64,000 nt of DNA from Pseudomonas floridensis (GCF_002087235.1 NZ_MUIO01000017.1:1-64000), one strand, 5' to 3'; numbered from the stretch's first letter, positions 9,559-22,317 are shown. Notes: generated by a model not told the origin, from the sequence alone. Numbers and translations are program-made.

Positions 9559-9726
9559 ATGCCCTGGTATGCCTGGTTAATCCTACTCGTTGCAATCGGC
9601 TCGATCGCAGGCGGCCTGATGATGCTGCGCGACACCGCCAAGAAAGTGCCGCTGACCGAAGAACAACTCAAGCGTGTCCATGAACGCAATGCCGAAATGG
9701 ATGCCAAGGAAGCGAAAGACCGCTGA
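9559..9726 (+). CDS. DUF2897 small membrane protein
   Basis: A 55-residue protein, MPWYAWLILLVAIGSIAGGL followed by MMLRDTAKKVPLTEEQL and a charged tail. One membrane span at about residues 4-22 is followed by a cytosolic helix. This layout is the DUF2897 family of small gamma-proteobacterial membrane proteins of unknown function. AAGAAGGAG lies just upstream of the ATG. It sits between the eat terminator and a convergent periplasmic binding-protein gene, so it is probably its own short transcript. Confidence 0.75.
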   Translation: MPWYAWLILLVAIGSIAGGLMMLRDTAKKVPLTEEQLKRVHERNAEMDAKEAKDR

Positions 9727-9770
9727 ACCTCAAGAATGGCGGCGGGCCTGCAAGCCTGTCGCCGCGCCTG

Positions 9771-10598
9771 TCATTGGACTGCCGCCCCCGCCTGCACCGG
9801 CAGCACCTTGATGTTCAATGGCTGGAAAATCGTGTCCAGCGTTCCCTCTTCGCGCAGTTTCCGCAGCAGCAGACTGAACTGCGCACCGTCTATGGCCCCA
9901 TTTGGCCGCATCAGCGCGTATTGCCGGTAGATCTGATCCACGCGCTCCGACACAAGCAGTTGCGACGCTTCGTCTTTATTGCGTGACATGAAATCGATCA
10001 GGTAGGAGCGGGTGACAGGCGCGATATCGGCTCGATCACGCAGCACCATCAACAGATTGCTGTCGTGGGAATAGGTGGATGTGACGTTGAAATGTTCGGC
10101 CAGGTACTTCTGATCGGCATTGAAATTGGCGAAACCGTAGTGATACCCGCTGAAAATCGCCAGACGCTTGCCATGCAGGTCATTGAAATAGTCCTGCTGA
10201 CGGCCTTCGGCGCGGCGCGCCACGTAGACCTCGGCATCTTCGAGCCCCATGTCCACGGTCTGGTGCGCAATGTCTTTCCAGCCCCATTCGGGGTTTTCAA
10301 AGATCGCCACATCGAAACGCCCTTCGGAAAAATCGCGAAACCTGCGCGGCACCGAGGTGGGCACCATGACGAATCGATAGTCGTCCTGCTCGGCATTCAA
10401 CGCGGAAACCAGCTTGGGCAGCAGACCGGTATCCTCACCTTTTTCCGGCCGCACCATGTAAGGCGGAAAATGCACGGCCGCCACCCGTACGATCTGAATG
10501 GCGAATGCCTGCGACCCCGAAAACAGCGAGGCGACCAGAAGCGTTCCGAGCGCCGCCCTGCGCGCCAGCACATCGATTATCACTGCATGTTTTTTCAT
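9771..10598 (-). CDS. Periplasmic substrate-binding protein, SBP_bac_3 type
   Basis: A 275-residue exported solute-binding protein. Residues 1-33 form a signal peptide (MKKH start, hydrophobic LGTLLVASLFSGSQAFA). The mature part has VRVAAVHFPPYMVRP, GRFDVAIFENPEWG and LHGKRLAIFSGYHYG, the order of family 3 amino-acid-type binding proteins. No permease or ATPase gene accompanies it, so it may feed a distant ABC system or act as a sensor-like orphan. The start at 10598 was preferred because an upstream ATG (10673) adds residues before the signal peptide. The ligand is unknown. Confidence 0.78.
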   Translation of the reverse strand: MKKHAVIIDVLARRAALGTLLVASLFSGSQAFAIQIVRVAAVHFPPYMVRPEKGEDTGLLPKLVSALNAEQDDYRFVMVPTSVPRRFRDFSEGRFDVAIFENPEWGWKDIAHQTVDMGLEDAEVYVARRAEGRQQDYFNDLHGKRLAIFSGYHYGFANFNADQKYLAEHFNVTSTYSHDSNLLMVLRDRADIAPVTRSYLIDFMSRNKDEASQLLVSERVDQIYRQYALMRPNGAIDGAQFSLLLRKLREEGTLDTIFQPLNIKVLPVQAGAAVQ

Positions 10599-10868
10599 AA
10601 AAACGACATCGATTAAAACCCTACACGCTATGCGGTTTCGGCGTTTTAAACAACTCCCGCAATAAGTGAACAACCATCGATTCAGCGATCGGTTTCACGC
10701 GACGTTCCGGCCCCGCACGAACGAGGCACCAATGGCCGATTCGACGGTCGATACAAGGGCTGGAAACCTGAGCACGCGCCCACGCGATTACTGGCTGACA
10801 AGACCGCCGGGCATAGCTGCCCGGAAATGGCTACGCTCAACGCAATGCATACTGACGGGAGCTTGATA

Positions 10869-11411
10869 ATGCCGCATTGGCTGGTGATTGATCTGGAGGC
10901 CACTACTGAAGAAGGCGGATGGCCAGTCGCAGAAATGGAAGTCATTGAGATAGGCGCGACGCTGGTCAATCAGGATGGGCGGGAGCTGGATCACTTCGAG
11001 CGGTTCGTCCGTCCCGTGCGCAGGCCGCTGCTGACCCATTTCTGCCGTGAGCTGACCCATATCAGTCAAAGCAATATCGACAGCGCCGCACCGTTCCCCA
11101 CGGTATGGCCATTGTTCGAGCGCTGGTTGAGCCATCATCGGGCCAGAGTGGTGGGCTGGGCGAGCTGGGGCGATTACGATCGCAAGCAACTGGAAGAGCA
11201 ATGGCGCCAGCACCAGATGACCAGCGCCCTGTCCGACATGCCCTACGTCAACCTCAAGCAACGCTTTGCACAGGCTCGGCAACTGCAACGCCCGGTCGGC
11301 CTCAATAGCGCGCTGCAACTGGCCGGCATGCAGTTCACCGGTCAGCAACATCGCGCGCTGGTCGACGCCCGTAACACGGCAAGGCTCCTGCCGCTGATAC
11401 TGCCCAACTGA
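10869..11411 (+). CDS. DEDDh 3'-5' exonuclease-like protein (KapD/ERI-1 type)
   Basis: A 180-residue RNase T/DnaQ-fold protein. The DEDDh catalytic set is visible: Asp and Glu in LVIDLEATTEE, Asp in WASWGDYDRKQL, and His and Asp in HRALVDARNTARLL. It contains only the nuclease domain, as in KapD and the ERI-1 exonuclease group that trims RNA 3' ends. The ATG at 10869 follows GGAGC closely; an upstream in-frame ATG at 10827 adds 14 unconserved residues. It lies alone upstream of ppnP with an 82-base gap. Substrate (RNA or DNA) is inferred only from the family. Confidence 0.82.
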   Translation: MPHWLVIDLEATTEEGGWPVAEMEVIEIGATLVNQDGRELDHFERFVRPVRRPLLTHFCRELTHISQSNIDSAAPFPTVWPLFERWLSHHRARVVGWASWGDYDRKQLEEQWRQHQMTSALSDMPYVNLKQRFAQARQLQRPVGLNSALQLAGMQFTGQQHRALVDARNTARLLPLILPN

Positions 11412-11493
11412 ACGCGGTGATTACGGGTGACGGGATTTCCCGCGTTGGGCATACTGGCGAGTCCCTTTTTAACCCCTTCGTAAGGAATCGCCC

Positions 11494-11775
11494 ATGTTCA
11501 AGGTTAATGAGTATTTCGACGGCACCGTTAAGTCCATCGCGTTCAGCCAGGCTGAAGGTCAGGCAACCATCGGCGTGATGGCTGCGGGCGAATACGAGTT
11601 CGGAACCGCGCAGCGGGAAATCATGCACGTGATTTCGGGGGAACTGAGCGTGAAGCTTCCGGACAGCAGCGACTGGGAAACCTTCACCACCGGCAGCCAG
11701 TTCAACGTCCCCGCCAACAGCAAATTCCAGCTCAAGGTCAGCGTCGATACCGCTTACCTGTGCGAATACCGCTGA
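11494..11775 (+). CDS. ppnP: Pyrimidine/purine nucleoside phosphorylase PpnP
   Basis: A 93-residue single-domain cupin. It begins [19 protein letters not shown] and contains [20 protein letters not shown] and a C-terminal [13 protein letters not shown], the conserved core of the PpnP (YaiE) family. Family members phosphorolyse several nucleosides to free base and ribose-1-phosphate in the cytosol. The length matches the family (about 94). GTAAGGA precedes the ATG. It is probably a single-gene unit ended by the hairpin that follows. Confidence 0.9.
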   Translation: MFKVNEYFDGTVKSIAFSQAEGQATIGVMAAGEYEFGTAQREIMHVISGELSVKLPDSSDWETFTTGSQFNVPANSKFQLKVSVDTAYLCEYR

Positions 11776-11784
11776 TCGCCTCAC

Positions 11785-11806
11785 GTGGGAGGGGCTTTCC
11801 TCCCAC
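11785..11806. terminator. Hairpin after ppnP (REP-like)
   Basis: GTGGGAGG, GGCTTT, CCTCCCAC: an 8-base perfect stem between ppnP and the convergent ABC exporter gene. The GTGGGAGG start recalls the repetitive extragenic palindromes of pseudomonads, so it could be a single REP unit serving as a terminator. Confidence 0.5.
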
Positions 11807-11832
11807 TGCCTCGTATCAATGAGGTGACAGCC

Positions 11833-13611
11833 CTACCCCGCCTCATCCATGCCGACATTGAACTGCAACGCTGCCAGCCTTGCATACAGTGGATTGTTGG
11901 CGATCAGTTGCTTGTGCGTCCCTATGGCCACCAGCCGGCCTTTTTCCATCACAGCGATATGATCGGCGTTCTGCACCGTGGCCAATCGGTGAGCGATCAC
12001 CAGTGTGGTGCGGCCTTGCATGAGGCTGGGCAGCGCTTGCTGAACGAGATGTTCACTCTGTGCATCCAGCGCGCTGGTGGCCTCGTCCAGTAGAAGAATG
12101 GGCGCATCGACCAGCAACGCTCTGGCGATGGCCAGTCGCTGACGTTGCCCGCCCGACAGCCCCGTTCCGCCGTCGCCCAGATGCGTCCGGTAACCATCGC
12201 TCATCTCCAGAATGAACTCATGCGCGTGGGCGATACGCGCCGCGGCCTCGACCTGTGCGGAAGTCGCGCTGGCGTTGCCATAGCGGATGTTGTCCTCGAC
12301 GCTGCCAAAGAACAGGGCAGGCGACTGCGAGACAAAGGCGAAGCAGCGTCGCAGATCAGTTGGGTCCAGCTCGGTGATCGGCACGCCTTCCAGCAGAATC
12401 CGGCCTTGGCCAGGGTCATAGAAACGCAGCAACAGATCGAAAAGTGTTGATTTACCCGCTCCGGAGGGGCCGACGATAGCCAGAGTTTCACCCGCTTCGA
12501 CGGTCAGGGTCAGGTTATCGACCGCGTTACGCTGCGGGCGTGCCGGGTAGGCAAAGCTGACGTTCTCCAGCGCCAGCCGACCGGTCACGCGCTGCGGCAG
12601 GCGTTGTACAGCTGTGATCGGCGCGGTGATTTCACTGCGGGCCTTAAGCAACTCGCTGATTCGCTCGGCAGCCCCGGCTGCACGCTGCAGCTCGCCGATC
12701 ACCTCGCTCAGGGTGCCGATGGCCATGCCGACCACCAGCGCATAGAACACGAAGGCTGCCAGCTCGCCGCTGGAAATGCGCCCGCTGATCACGTCCATCC
12801 CACCCACCCAGAGCATGACGGCAACCGCGCCCAGCACCAGTACGATCACCACCGTCACCAGCCAGGAGCGCTGCAGAATCCGCTTGCGGGCCGTGTCGAA
12901 GGCCTGCTCGGCAGTGTGCGAAAAGCGCTGTTTGTCCTGTTGCTGATGGTTATAGGCCTGAACGGTTTTGATCTGCCCCAGCGCTTCAGCCACGTAGCTG
13001 CCGACATCGGCCACCCGGTCCTGACTTTCGCGGGACAGGCTGCGCACCCTTCGGCCAAACATCAGAATAGGCGCGATGATCAACGGCAGTGCGACGACCA
13101 CGATACTGGTCAGCTTGGGGTTGGTCACGAACAGCAGGACGACGCCACCCACCACCATTAGCGCATTGCGCAGGAACATCGATAGCGAAGAGCCGATCAC
13201 CGATTGCAGCAAGGTGGTATCGGCGGTCAGTCGGGACTGGATTTCCGAACTGCGATTATTTTCGTAGAAACCCGGATGCAGCTCGATCAGGTGATCGAAA
13301 ACTTTCTTGCGCAGATCGGCCACCACCCGTTCGCCGATCCAGGACACCAGATAGAAGCGCGTGAAGGTGCCAACCGCCAGGCACACCGTCAGCAGCATGA
13401 ACAGACCGATGGACCGCTCCAGCAACTCCGGTGATCGGGTCATGAACCCTTGATCGACCATCAGTTTGATACCCTGCCCCATGGACAAGGTCACGCCTGC
13501 CGTGACGATCAATGCCAGCAAGGCGCCAAGCGCCTGCCAGCGATAGGGAGCGATGAGACCCACGGCCAGACGAACGGCCTGACGCTGACGACGGGGAACC
13601 ACTGAAATCAT
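11833..13611 (-). CDS. ABC exporter, fused permease-ATPase (MsbA-like)
   Basis: A 592-residue half-transporter. The N-terminal six-helix type IV transmembrane domain spans about residues 20-310, with LIELHPGFYENNRSSEIQ as a coupling region. The nucleotide-binding domain has Walker A VGPSGAGKSTLFDLL, signature TGLSGGQRQRLAIARALL, Walker B APILLLDEATSALD and H-loop VIAHRLATV. The family flips lipids or exports drugs and peptides as a homodimer in the inner membrane. It resembles lipid A flippase MsbA, but no lipid A gene (such as lpxK) is next to it, so the cargo is open. ATG 13611 gives a basic cytosolic tail (PRRQRQ); a longer start to 13698 looks unnatural. Confidence 0.85.
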   Translation of the reverse strand: MISVVPRRQRQAVRLAVGLIAPYRWQALGALLALIVTAGVTLSMGQGIKLMVDQGFMTRSPELLERSIGLFMLLTVCLAVGTFTRFYLVSWIGERVVADLRKKVFDHLIELHPGFYENNRSSEIQSRLTADTTLLQSVIGSSLSMFLRNALMVVGGVVLLFVTNPKLTSIVVVALPLIIAPILMFGRRVRSLSRESQDRVADVGSYVAEALGQIKTVQAYNHQQQDKQRFSHTAEQAFDTARKRILQRSWLVTVVIVLVLGAVAVMLWVGGMDVISGRISSGELAAFVFYALVVGMAIGTLSEVIGELQRAAGAAERISELLKARSEITAPITAVQRLPQRVTGRLALENVSFAYPARPQRNAVDNLTLTVEAGETLAIVGPSGAGKSTLFDLLLRFYDPGQGRILLEGVPITELDPTDLRRCFAFVSQSPALFFGSVEDNIRYGNASATSAQVEAAARIAHAHEFILEMSDGYRTHLGDGGTGLSGGQRQRLAIARALLVDAPILLLDEATSALDAQSEHLVQQALPSLMQGRTTLVIAHRLATVQNADHIAVMEKGRLVAIGTHKQLIANNPLYARLAALQFNVGMDEAG

Positions 13612-13905
13612 GAAAACCGAACCTGCTGTACGTCTGGATTGACTGAACCGCCAGCCTACACCTCTCACTCGATTGAAACTGCGCCAGGACGCTATCAATT
13701 ACGCTGAACTTGAGCGGCGCTTGGAGGGTCATGTGGTATGCCTGCTTTACAACGACGCTATAAAAGATCGATCTAAGCAAGTGCTGGCAGAATCGCATTA
13801 TTTCTGTTGGACTGGAAATGGCGTTTGAACGGCGGTCCGGTGTCATCGGACGGTCATCAAGCGTCGCTAATTTTAACGTGCAAACCTGATGAAAGGAGAA
13901 ACACC

Positions 13906-14085
13906 ATGAGCCTGCAAGAACGCAGCGGTAACGAAGTCACTATCGTTCGAGCGACCCCGAATCTGCCTGTTGGCGGTGCGATTCTCGACCAGGATGGGCG
14001 CGAAGTAGTGATCACTGAAGAAATGGTTCAGGCGGCCTGCCAGGCGTGTGACAAGCTTTGGGTCAAGCCCGAAAAACAAAACTGA
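13906..14085 (+). CDS. PA1571-family small protein
   Basis: A 59-residue soluble protein, MSLQERSGNEVTIVRATPNL onward, with GGAILDQDGREVVITEEMV and a closing CQACDKLWVKPEKQN. It resembles the Pseudomonas PA1571 family of unknown function. The C-terminal pair of cysteines (AACQACDK) could bind a metal or be redox active; that is inference. AAAGGAG stands 8 bases before the ATG and a clear intrinsic terminator follows, so it is a tidy one-gene transcript. It is divergent from the ABC exporter across 294 bases in which I see no other gene. Confidence 0.75.
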   Translation: MSLQERSGNEVTIVRATPNLPVGGAILDQDGREVVITEEMVQAACQACDKLWVKPEKQN

Positions 14086-14102
14086 GCCGTACAGAATGCT
14101 TT

Positions 14103-14130
14103 AAAACCCGACCCTGATGTCGGGTTTTTT
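14103..14130. terminator. Bidirectional intrinsic terminator
   Basis: AAAACCCGAC, CCTGAT, GTCGGGTTTT followed by more T: a 10-base stem with a T-run on the plus strand and the TTTT formed by the left arm on the minus strand. It serves the PA1571-family gene and probably the convergent pdxB. Confidence 0.85.
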
Positions 14131-14156
14131 CTGCCTGTTTGTTCTTGCTTGTCCGC

Positions 14157-15317
14157 TTAGTCTACCGATCCAGCCTGGGCCAACACCGCCCCCAGTGCGT
14201 GAACCATTCGCACCAGCCGTTCCGACCCGCCGTGCAGCCTCACCTGCAACCCTTCAATCTCGCGACGCGGCGGATAATGCTTGCGCAAAGCGTCGAAGGC
14301 CAGCCGCTGACTCGCAGTGTCTCCTACCAGACTGCGCCGGAAATCGGCATCGTCCCGACGCGGGTCGTACACACCCCGGCACAGCATGTTCAATGCCCAG
14401 ACAGGATCGGTCTGACCATCCAGCGTGACCTGAGCAAGCCAGGGTGCAGGCAGCAGGTCTGCGAGCTGAATGGACGCCTGCTGGCCCAGAAATGCGCACA
14501 GCGCCTGATAGATCTGCGCGGTGCCGCGTTGCCTGCCGTCCAGGCTGTAACCGGCGATGTGCGGCGTGGCAATCACGCACAGATCGGCGAGCGGCACGTT
14601 GACTTGCGGCTCCCCTTCCCAGACATCGAGCACCGCTTGCAGGTCTTCGCGGTCGAGCAATACGTCGTGCAGCGCTGCATTGTCGACCACGGCGCCCCGG
14701 CTGGCATTGATCAGCCAGGTGCCTTGTCTGAGCTGACGCAAATGTGACGCGTCGAACAGATGCCAGGTCGGCTGCTCCCCCGTCCTGGTCAGCGGTGTGT
14801 GCAGGCTGATTACGTCGCAGCGCTGAATGATCTCATCGGGCGAGACGAAGTCACCGCCTTCGGCTGCCTGACGTGGCGGATCGCAAACCAGTACGTTCCA
14901 GCCAAGCCCCTTCAAGACACTGACCAGCCGCCCGCCTACCTGACCGGCTCCTACAACACCATATGTACGCTGAGCGAGGTCCGCCCCTTCGATTTCTGCC
15001 AGCGTGAGCAGGCTGCCCAACACATAGTCGACGACGCCTCGCGCATTGCAACCTGGTGCGCTGGACCACTGGATGCCGGCTTGCAGAAGATACGCCAGGT
15101 CCAGGTGATCGGTGCCGATGGTGCAGGTTCCGACGAACCGTACCGGACTGCCTTCCAGCAGTTCCCGGGTGACCGGCGTGACGGAGCGCACCAGCAGGAT
15201 ATCGGCGTCCGCTACGGCGGCGCGGTCAATGGAGCGCCCCGGCAGGCGACGGATATCGCCAAGATGGGCGAAAAAGGCATCGAGCAGGGGAATGTTTTCG
15301 TCGGCGACAATGCGCAT
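14157..15317 (-). CDS. pdxB: Erythronate-4-phosphate dehydrogenase
   Basis: A 386-residue D-2-hydroxyacid dehydrogenase in pyridoxal-phosphate synthesis, oxidising 4-phosphoerythronate with NAD. The N-terminus [20 protein letters not shown] is distinctive for PdxB. The NAD-binding motif is [12 protein letters not shown]. The catalytic Arg, Glu and His lie in [17 protein letters not shown] and [11 protein letters not shown]. The C-terminal PdxB dimerisation domain (about 290-386) is present. It is cytosolic, with length as expected. tusA lies 69 bases upstream on the same strand, so a shared transcript is possible. Confidence 0.93.
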   Translation of the reverse strand: MRIVADENIPLLDAFFAHLGDIRRLPGRSIDRAAVADADILLVRSVTPVTRELLEGSPVRFVGTCTIGTDHLDLAYLLQAGIQWSSAPGCNARGVVDYVLGSLLTLAEIEGADLAQRTYGVVGAGQVGGRLVSVLKGLGWNVLVCDPPRQAAEGGDFVSPDEIIQRCDVISLHTPLTRTGEQPTWHLFDASHLRQLRQGTWLINASRGAVVDNAALHDVLLDREDLQAVLDVWEGEPQVNVPLADLCVIATPHIAGYSLDGRQRGTAQIYQALCAFLGQQASIQLADLLPAPWLAQVTLDGQTDPVWALNMLCRGVYDPRRDDADFRRSLVGDTASQRLAFDALRKHYPPRREIEGLQVRLHGGSERLVRMVHALGAVLAQAGSVD

Positions 15318-15386
15318 GAAGGTCTCTCTGTGAACGGACAGTGACCCGTCCGCAGCACGAACAGGGAGGGTTTGAGCGGCAGACGG

Positions 15387-15641
15387 TCAGTCCTGCTTCT
15401 TGCGGATCCAGTACAGGAACGTGCCGTCGCCGGCCTGCTGCTCAATCAGCTCGTGACCGAGAAACACGCAGAACTTGGGAATGTCGCGACTGGTCGACGG
15501 GTCGGTCGCAATCACCTTGAGCAGACCGCCCGCAGGCAGGTCGCGCACTTTCTGATGCAGCATCATCACCGGCTCAGGGCAGAATAGTCCGCTGGCATCC
15601 AGCACGGCGTCAACGGTGAGGCTTTCGATGGATTCAGACAT
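15387..15641 (-). CDS. tusA: Sulfur carrier/transferase TusA
   Basis: An 84-residue SirA/TusA-fold protein. [20 protein letters not shown] contains the CPxP motif whose cysteine carries persulfide sulfur, passed from IscS toward the 2-thiouridine of tRNA wobble positions. [20 protein letters not shown] is the family's second conserved segment. It is cytosolic and near the usual 81-84 residue length. It lies between rlmM and pdxB on the same strand. Partner TusBCDE genes are not in the window. Confidence 0.92.
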   Translation of the reverse strand: MSESIESLTVDAVLDASGLFCPEPVMMLHQKVRDLPAGGLLKVIATDPSTSRDIPKFCVFLGHELIEQQAGDGTFLYWIRKKQD

Positions 15642-15712
15642 GGGGCGCTCCAGAAACGGGTGGACATTGTCACCTAATTCACCGGCTCAGGCCAACGCGA
15701 GGCACGAACCCC

Positions 15713-16795
15713 TCAGCCCTTGCGCGGTCTTGATGGCCTGGCGAGATCGAGACGACGCAGATGACAGGTCACTTCTTCTCGGTCGTGATAAAGCTGCTTG
15801 CAGCCAATGGAAACCTTGATGCCGCGGGCCTTGAAGCCTTCTTCGATGCGTTCGAGCAGACGTCGTACTTCAGCGTAACGCTGTTTCATCGGCAACTTGA
15901 GATTGACCACCGCTTCGCGGCACAGCCCCTCGCCCAGCCAGGTTTCCAGCAGCGCAGCGTTGCGCGCGGGCTTCTCGACGATGTCACACACCATCCAGTC
16001 GACCGGCTGGCGAGGCTTGTAGGTAAAGCCATCTGCCATCAGGTGTTGCACCAGTCCGGTGTCCATCAGGCTTTCGGCCATCGGACCATTGTCGATGGCG
16101 GTAACCAGCATGCCGCGTCGCACCAGTTGATAGGTCCAGCCGCCCGGTGCGGCGCCCAGGTCTACGCCGGTCATGTCGCCGGACAGACGCTCTTCCCACT
16201 GATCCCTGGGAATGAAGTGGTGCCAGGCTTCTTCCAGCTTCAAGGTTGAACGGCTGGGTGCCTCGCGCGGGAACTTCAAGCGTGGAATCCCCATCGGCCA
16301 CATTGCCGAATTGCCTGCGTCAGCCAGTCCGAGAAACACTTCACGGCCGCTCTTGAAGGTCAGCAACAGGCGCGGCCTGCTCGGGTCTTCGACCAGCTTG
16401 CCCGCTTGAGTCAGGGCCTTGCGCAGCGGCACCTCGAACTTCTTGCAGAAATTCGACAACTCCTTGCCATCATTGGTATCGACGACTTCCAGCCACAGGC
16501 TCCCGCACACCGGAAAGTCCGTCATCCGGGCGAGAATTACACTGATGCGGTCGGTTTCCGGCAGATCGAGAAACACGCCACGCGCCCATTGCCGGGGAAA
16601 GATGAGCTGATCGAAACGCTGGCCATTCATCAAACGCTCGGCACCGTCGGGCTCGCTGCAGATGAACTCCGCGCACGCCGTATCGGGGCGGGCCCTGGCG
16701 TATCCGGCAACGTTCAGACGCGCAGCATGGTCAGCGACTTCCGAGCAAACCTCGCTTTCGAAACCGGGCCGGCAATGCATAAACAGCGTATTCAT
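15713..16795 (-). CDS. rlmM: 23S rRNA (cytidine-2498-2'-O)-methyltransferase
   Basis: A 360-residue SAM-dependent 2'-O-methyltransferase that modifies C2498 of 23S rRNA. The N-terminal THUMP-like domain starts MNTLFMHCRPGFESEVCSEV. The catalytic domain has the SAM site GVDLGAAPGGWTYQLVRRG, then DWMVCDIVEKPAR and NLKLPMKQRYAEV, which supply the K-D-K-E tetrad. The ATG at 16795 (MNTLFMH) fits the family start; the ORF extends eight residues further upstream. It is divergent from acnA across 190 bases. Confidence 0.92.
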   Translation of the reverse strand: MNTLFMHCRPGFESEVCSEVADHAARLNVAGYARARPDTACAEFICSEPDGAERLMNGQRFDQLIFPRQWARGVFLDLPETDRISVILARMTDFPVCGSLWLEVVDTNDGKELSNFCKKFEVPLRKALTQAGKLVEDPSRPRLLLTFKSGREVFLGLADAGNSAMWPMGIPRLKFPREAPSRSTLKLEEAWHHFIPRDQWEERLSGDMTGVDLGAAPGGWTYQLVRRGMLVTAIDNGPMAESLMDTGLVQHLMADGFTYKPRQPVDWMVCDIVEKPARNAALLETWLGEGLCREAVVNLKLPMKQRYAEVRRLLERIEEGFKARGIKVSIGCKQLYHDREEVTCHLRRLDLARPSRPRKG

Positions 16796-16985
16796 GGTGA
16801 CTCCTGGGGCAACGAACACTCGGGCGTAACCCGGCGGACTTCAAAGCCGCGCATGATAACGGAATCAGGAACCACTGGCGCGGCCTGGCAGTCCACTAAG
16901 CTTGAAGCCACACGCGGCGTCCACGACCTGATGCACCCGGACCCCGCCATTTGTCGCTCACAGCACATTCTACAAGGAGTCGTTC

Positions 16986-19730
<2,745 letters not shown>

Positions 19731-19732
19731 TC

Positions 19733-19772
19733 ACTGCGCAGGCACCTGGAACGTGCCAGGTGCCTGCGCAGT
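19733..19772 (+). terminator. Terminator after acnA
   Basis: ACTGCGCAGGCACCTGG, AACGTG, CCAGGTGCCTGCGCAGT, then TTG: a perfect 17-base stem starting two bases after the acnA stop. It is unusually long and precise. The T-tract is short. Confidence 0.8.
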
Positions 19773-19843
19773 TTGTCATAGGCAATCCCTTACCCTGAGA
19801 ACGCAGTAGAATCCCCCCGATTTCATTCCTCAGGGTTCTTCCT

Positions 19844-20635
19844 ATGGCCCCACGGCACTGGCTGGTTTTAAGTCTTCTGAGCATCGGCTACGGCCTGGCG
19901 CTTTCATATGGCAGTCTCACCCTCCCGGCGGCACTGGGCTTGAGCTTGCTGATCATCGCTGGTGTGTGCGTCCAGCGCGCTCGTCCTCGCTACGTTCGCG
20001 TGATTGGTCATGGGGTGTTCATCCTGACGGGCCTGGCGCTGGCTGTAAGTCTGATGCCTGGTTTCAATAACGCGGTCGTCATCGATGCCATACGGTTTAC
20101 GCCCGACGCAGCGCCTTTCACGATGGACCTGAACCTGGACAAGCCTCTGATTGGCTTCTGGCTGCTGCTGGCCTGCCCCTGGATTCTGGTCAGCACAGGC
20201 ATTGCCCATTCACTTAAAGTCGGCGCTCTCGCTATGGTGGTCACATCGGCCTTCTGCATGACGGCAGCCGTTCTGATGGGCATCACGGGCTGGACGCCAA
20301 AGTGGCCTGCGCAGAGCACGATCTGGTGGGTGAATAACCTGCTCCTAGTGACCCTGACCGAAGAACTGTTCTTCCGCGCCTATCTTCAAGGCGGTCTGCA
20401 ACGATGGTTCGGTTCCGCAAGGTTCGCGAGCCCTCTGGCGATTGTCATCACGGCCTGCCTGTTCGGGCTTTCCCATTTGGGTGCCGGATGGGAGTGGGTA
20501 CTGCTCGCGGGCATGGCAGGTATCGGTTACGGCATGGCCTGGCGCTTCGGTGGTCTTTCGGCTGCGGTCATCAGCCACTTTGGGCTGAATCTGGTGCATT
20601 TCGGGCTGTTTACCTATCCCATGCTGGACCGGTAG
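19844..20635 (+). CDS. CPBP-family intramembrane protease
   Basis: A 263-residue integral membrane protein with about eight hydrophobic segments. The Abi/CPBP signature is clear: [16 protein letters not shown] (Glu-Glu-x3-Arg), then [13 protein letters not shown] and [12 protein letters not shown] (catalytic histidines). Relatives include the CAAX prenyl protease Rce1 and bacteriocin-immunity proteins, cutting within the membrane. The substrate here is unknown. It sits between the acnA terminator and aer, with no bacteriocin genes nearby, so immunity is unlikely. Confidence 0.85.
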   Translation: MAPRHWLVLSLLSIGYGLALSYGSLTLPAALGLSLLIIAGVCVQRARPRYVRVIGHGVFILTGLALAVSLMPGFNNAVVIDAIRFTPDAAPFTMDLNLDKPLIGFWLLLACPWILVSTGIAHSLKVGALAMVVTSAFCMTAAVLMGITGWTPKWPAQSTIWWVNNLLLVTLTEELFFRAYLQGGLQRWFGSARFASPLAIVITACLFGLSHLGAGWEWVLLAGMAGIGYGMAWRFGGLSAAVISHFGLNLVHFGLFTYPMLDR

Positions 20636-20732
20636 CTGCATCGATCAATCAGACGCCGTCGAGACTATTCAATTTTTGGGGACCTCGGTCGATAACACGC
20701 GAAAGTCTTATCGATCGAAGGACCGAAATCCC

Positions 20733-22298
20733 ATGCGCAATAATCAGCCCATCACTCAACGTGAACGGACTTTTCCTGCCGAACAACGCCTGATATCCAC
20801 CACCGATACCCGTGGCACCATCACCTACTGCAACGACGCCTTCGTGGATATCAGCGGCTACAGCCAGGAAGAACTCATCGGCGCTGCGCACAACACCGTG
20901 CGTCACCCTGATGTTCCGCCCGCGGTCTTCGAACACATGTGGACGACGCTGAAGTCCGGCCAGCCGTGGATGGGCATCGTCAAGAACCGCTGCAAGAATG
21001 GCGATCACTACTGGGTCAACGCCTACGTCACGCCAATGCTGGAAAACCGGCAAGTGGTGGGTTTCGAGTCCGTGCGTGTCAAACCGACTGCCGAGCAGAT
21101 CCGTCGCGCCGAGGGCCTTTATGCTCGCCTCAACAGCGGCAAAAGCGCAATTCCCGGCCGCGATAGATGGCTCCCGGTACTCCAGGACTGGCTGCCGTTC
21201 ATTCTGGTCAGCCAGTTGGGCTTTCTGATTGGCGTGTGGCTGAACTCCTCGTGGGGCTTTGCGTTGGCGGCGGCGCTCTCGGTGCCGCTGGGTCTGCTGG
21301 GGCTGTCGTGGCAACAACGTGGCACCAAACGCCTGTTGCGTCTCGCTGAACAGACCACCTCCGACCCGCTGATCGCGCAAATGTATACCGACAGCCGCGG
21401 CCCGCAGGCGCGTCTGGAGATGTCGATTCTCAGCCAGGAAGCGCGCATGAAGACTTGCCTGACTCGCCTCCAGGACACGGCCGAACACCTGAATAATCAG
21501 GCGCGACAGTCCAATTCGCTGGCGAACGCCAGCTCTACAGGGCTGGAGCGGCAGCGCGTGGAAACCGAGCAGGTCGCCGCCGCGATCAATCAGATGGCGG
21601 CCACCACGCAGGAAGTCGCCAGTCACGTCAATCGTGCGGCTGACGCCACCCAACAAGCCAACGAATTGACCCGTCGCGGTCGGGATATCGCCGGAGAAAC
21701 CCGCGAAGCCATCCAGCGTCTGTCGGTATCCGTTGGCGAAACCGGCCTGACGGTGACGCAATTGGCCAAGGACAGCGATGAAATTGGTGGCGTGGTGGAT
21801 GTGATCAAGGGCATTGCCGACCAGACCAATCTGCTGGCGCTCAATGCCGCCATTGAGGCGGCCCGCGCTGGCGAGATGGGCCGCGGTTTTGCTGTGGTGG
21901 CCGACGAAGTCCGCCAGTTGGCACAGCGCACGGCCGAGTCCACCGGGCAGATCCACGGTCTGATCGCCAAACTGCAACAGACCGCCAACGACGCTGTGCA
22001 GACCATGAACACCGGTCACCGCCAGGCCGAAGAAGGGGTAGCGCGCGTGCTGGAAGCCGATCAGGCGCTGGTCGGCATCAGCGAAGCCGTTGCCAACATC
22101 ACCGACATGACCACCCAGATTGCCACTGCCACCGAAGAACAAAGTGCGGTTGCCGAAGAGATCAACCGCAACATCGCAACCATTGCCGGACTGGCCGACA
22201 AGACCTCGGACGAAGCGCATCGCTCGGCGGTGTTGAGCGCGGAATTGACCGATACGGCCAATTCGCAGTATTCGCTGGTGGAGCGGTTTAATCGGTAA
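20733..22298 (+). CDS. aer: Aerotaxis receptor Aer (PAS-domain MCP)
   Basis: A 521-residue energy/oxygen taxis transducer. An N-terminal PAS domain (about 8-120; [20 protein letters not shown] and [19 protein letters not shown]) is expected to bind FAD. Two close membrane segments at about 150-190 form a hairpin anchor. The C-terminal signalling domain contains [19 protein letters not shown] and [17 protein letters not shown], the MCP hairpin tip that docks CheW and CheA. There is no periplasmic ligand domain, consistent with internal redox sensing. The ATG at 20733 ([15 protein letters not shown]) matches Pseudomonas Aer. Its partners cheW and cheA are encoded about 22-29 kb further on. Confidence 0.92.
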   Translation: MRNNQPITQRERTFPAEQRLISTTDTRGTITYCNDAFVDISGYSQEELIGAAHNTVRHPDVPPAVFEHMWTTLKSGQPWMGIVKNRCKNGDHYWVNAYVTPMLENRQVVGFESVRVKPTAEQIRRAEGLYARLNSGKSAIPGRDRWLPVLQDWLPFILVSQLGFLIGVWLNSSWGFALAAALSVPLGLLGLSWQQRGTKRLLRLAEQTTSDPLIAQMYTDSRGPQARLEMSILSQEARMKTCLTRLQDTAEHLNNQARQSNSLANASSTGLERQRVETEQVAAAINQMAATTQEVASHVNRAADATQQANELTRRGRDIAGETREAIQRLSVSVGETGLTVTQLAKDSDEIGGVVDVIKGIADQTNLLALNAAIEAARAGEMGRGFAVVADEVRQLAQRTAESTGQIHGLIAKLQQTANDAVQTMNTGHRQAEEGVARVLEADQALVGISEAVANITDMTTQIATATEEQSAVAEEINRNIATIAGLADKTSDEAHRSAVLSAELTDTANSQYSLVERFNR

Positions 22299-22317
22299 AG
22301 GACGTTGGTTTCCAGAG

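Noticed and set aside
10666..10866. 66-codon frame between the binding-protein and exonuclease genes
   Set aside because: No ribosome site, no conserved features, and it overlaps the start region of the exonuclease gene.
20649..22220. 523-codon open frame antisense to aer
   Set aside because: aer has clear PAS and MCP motifs. The antisense product is Gly/His/Arg-rich without domains.
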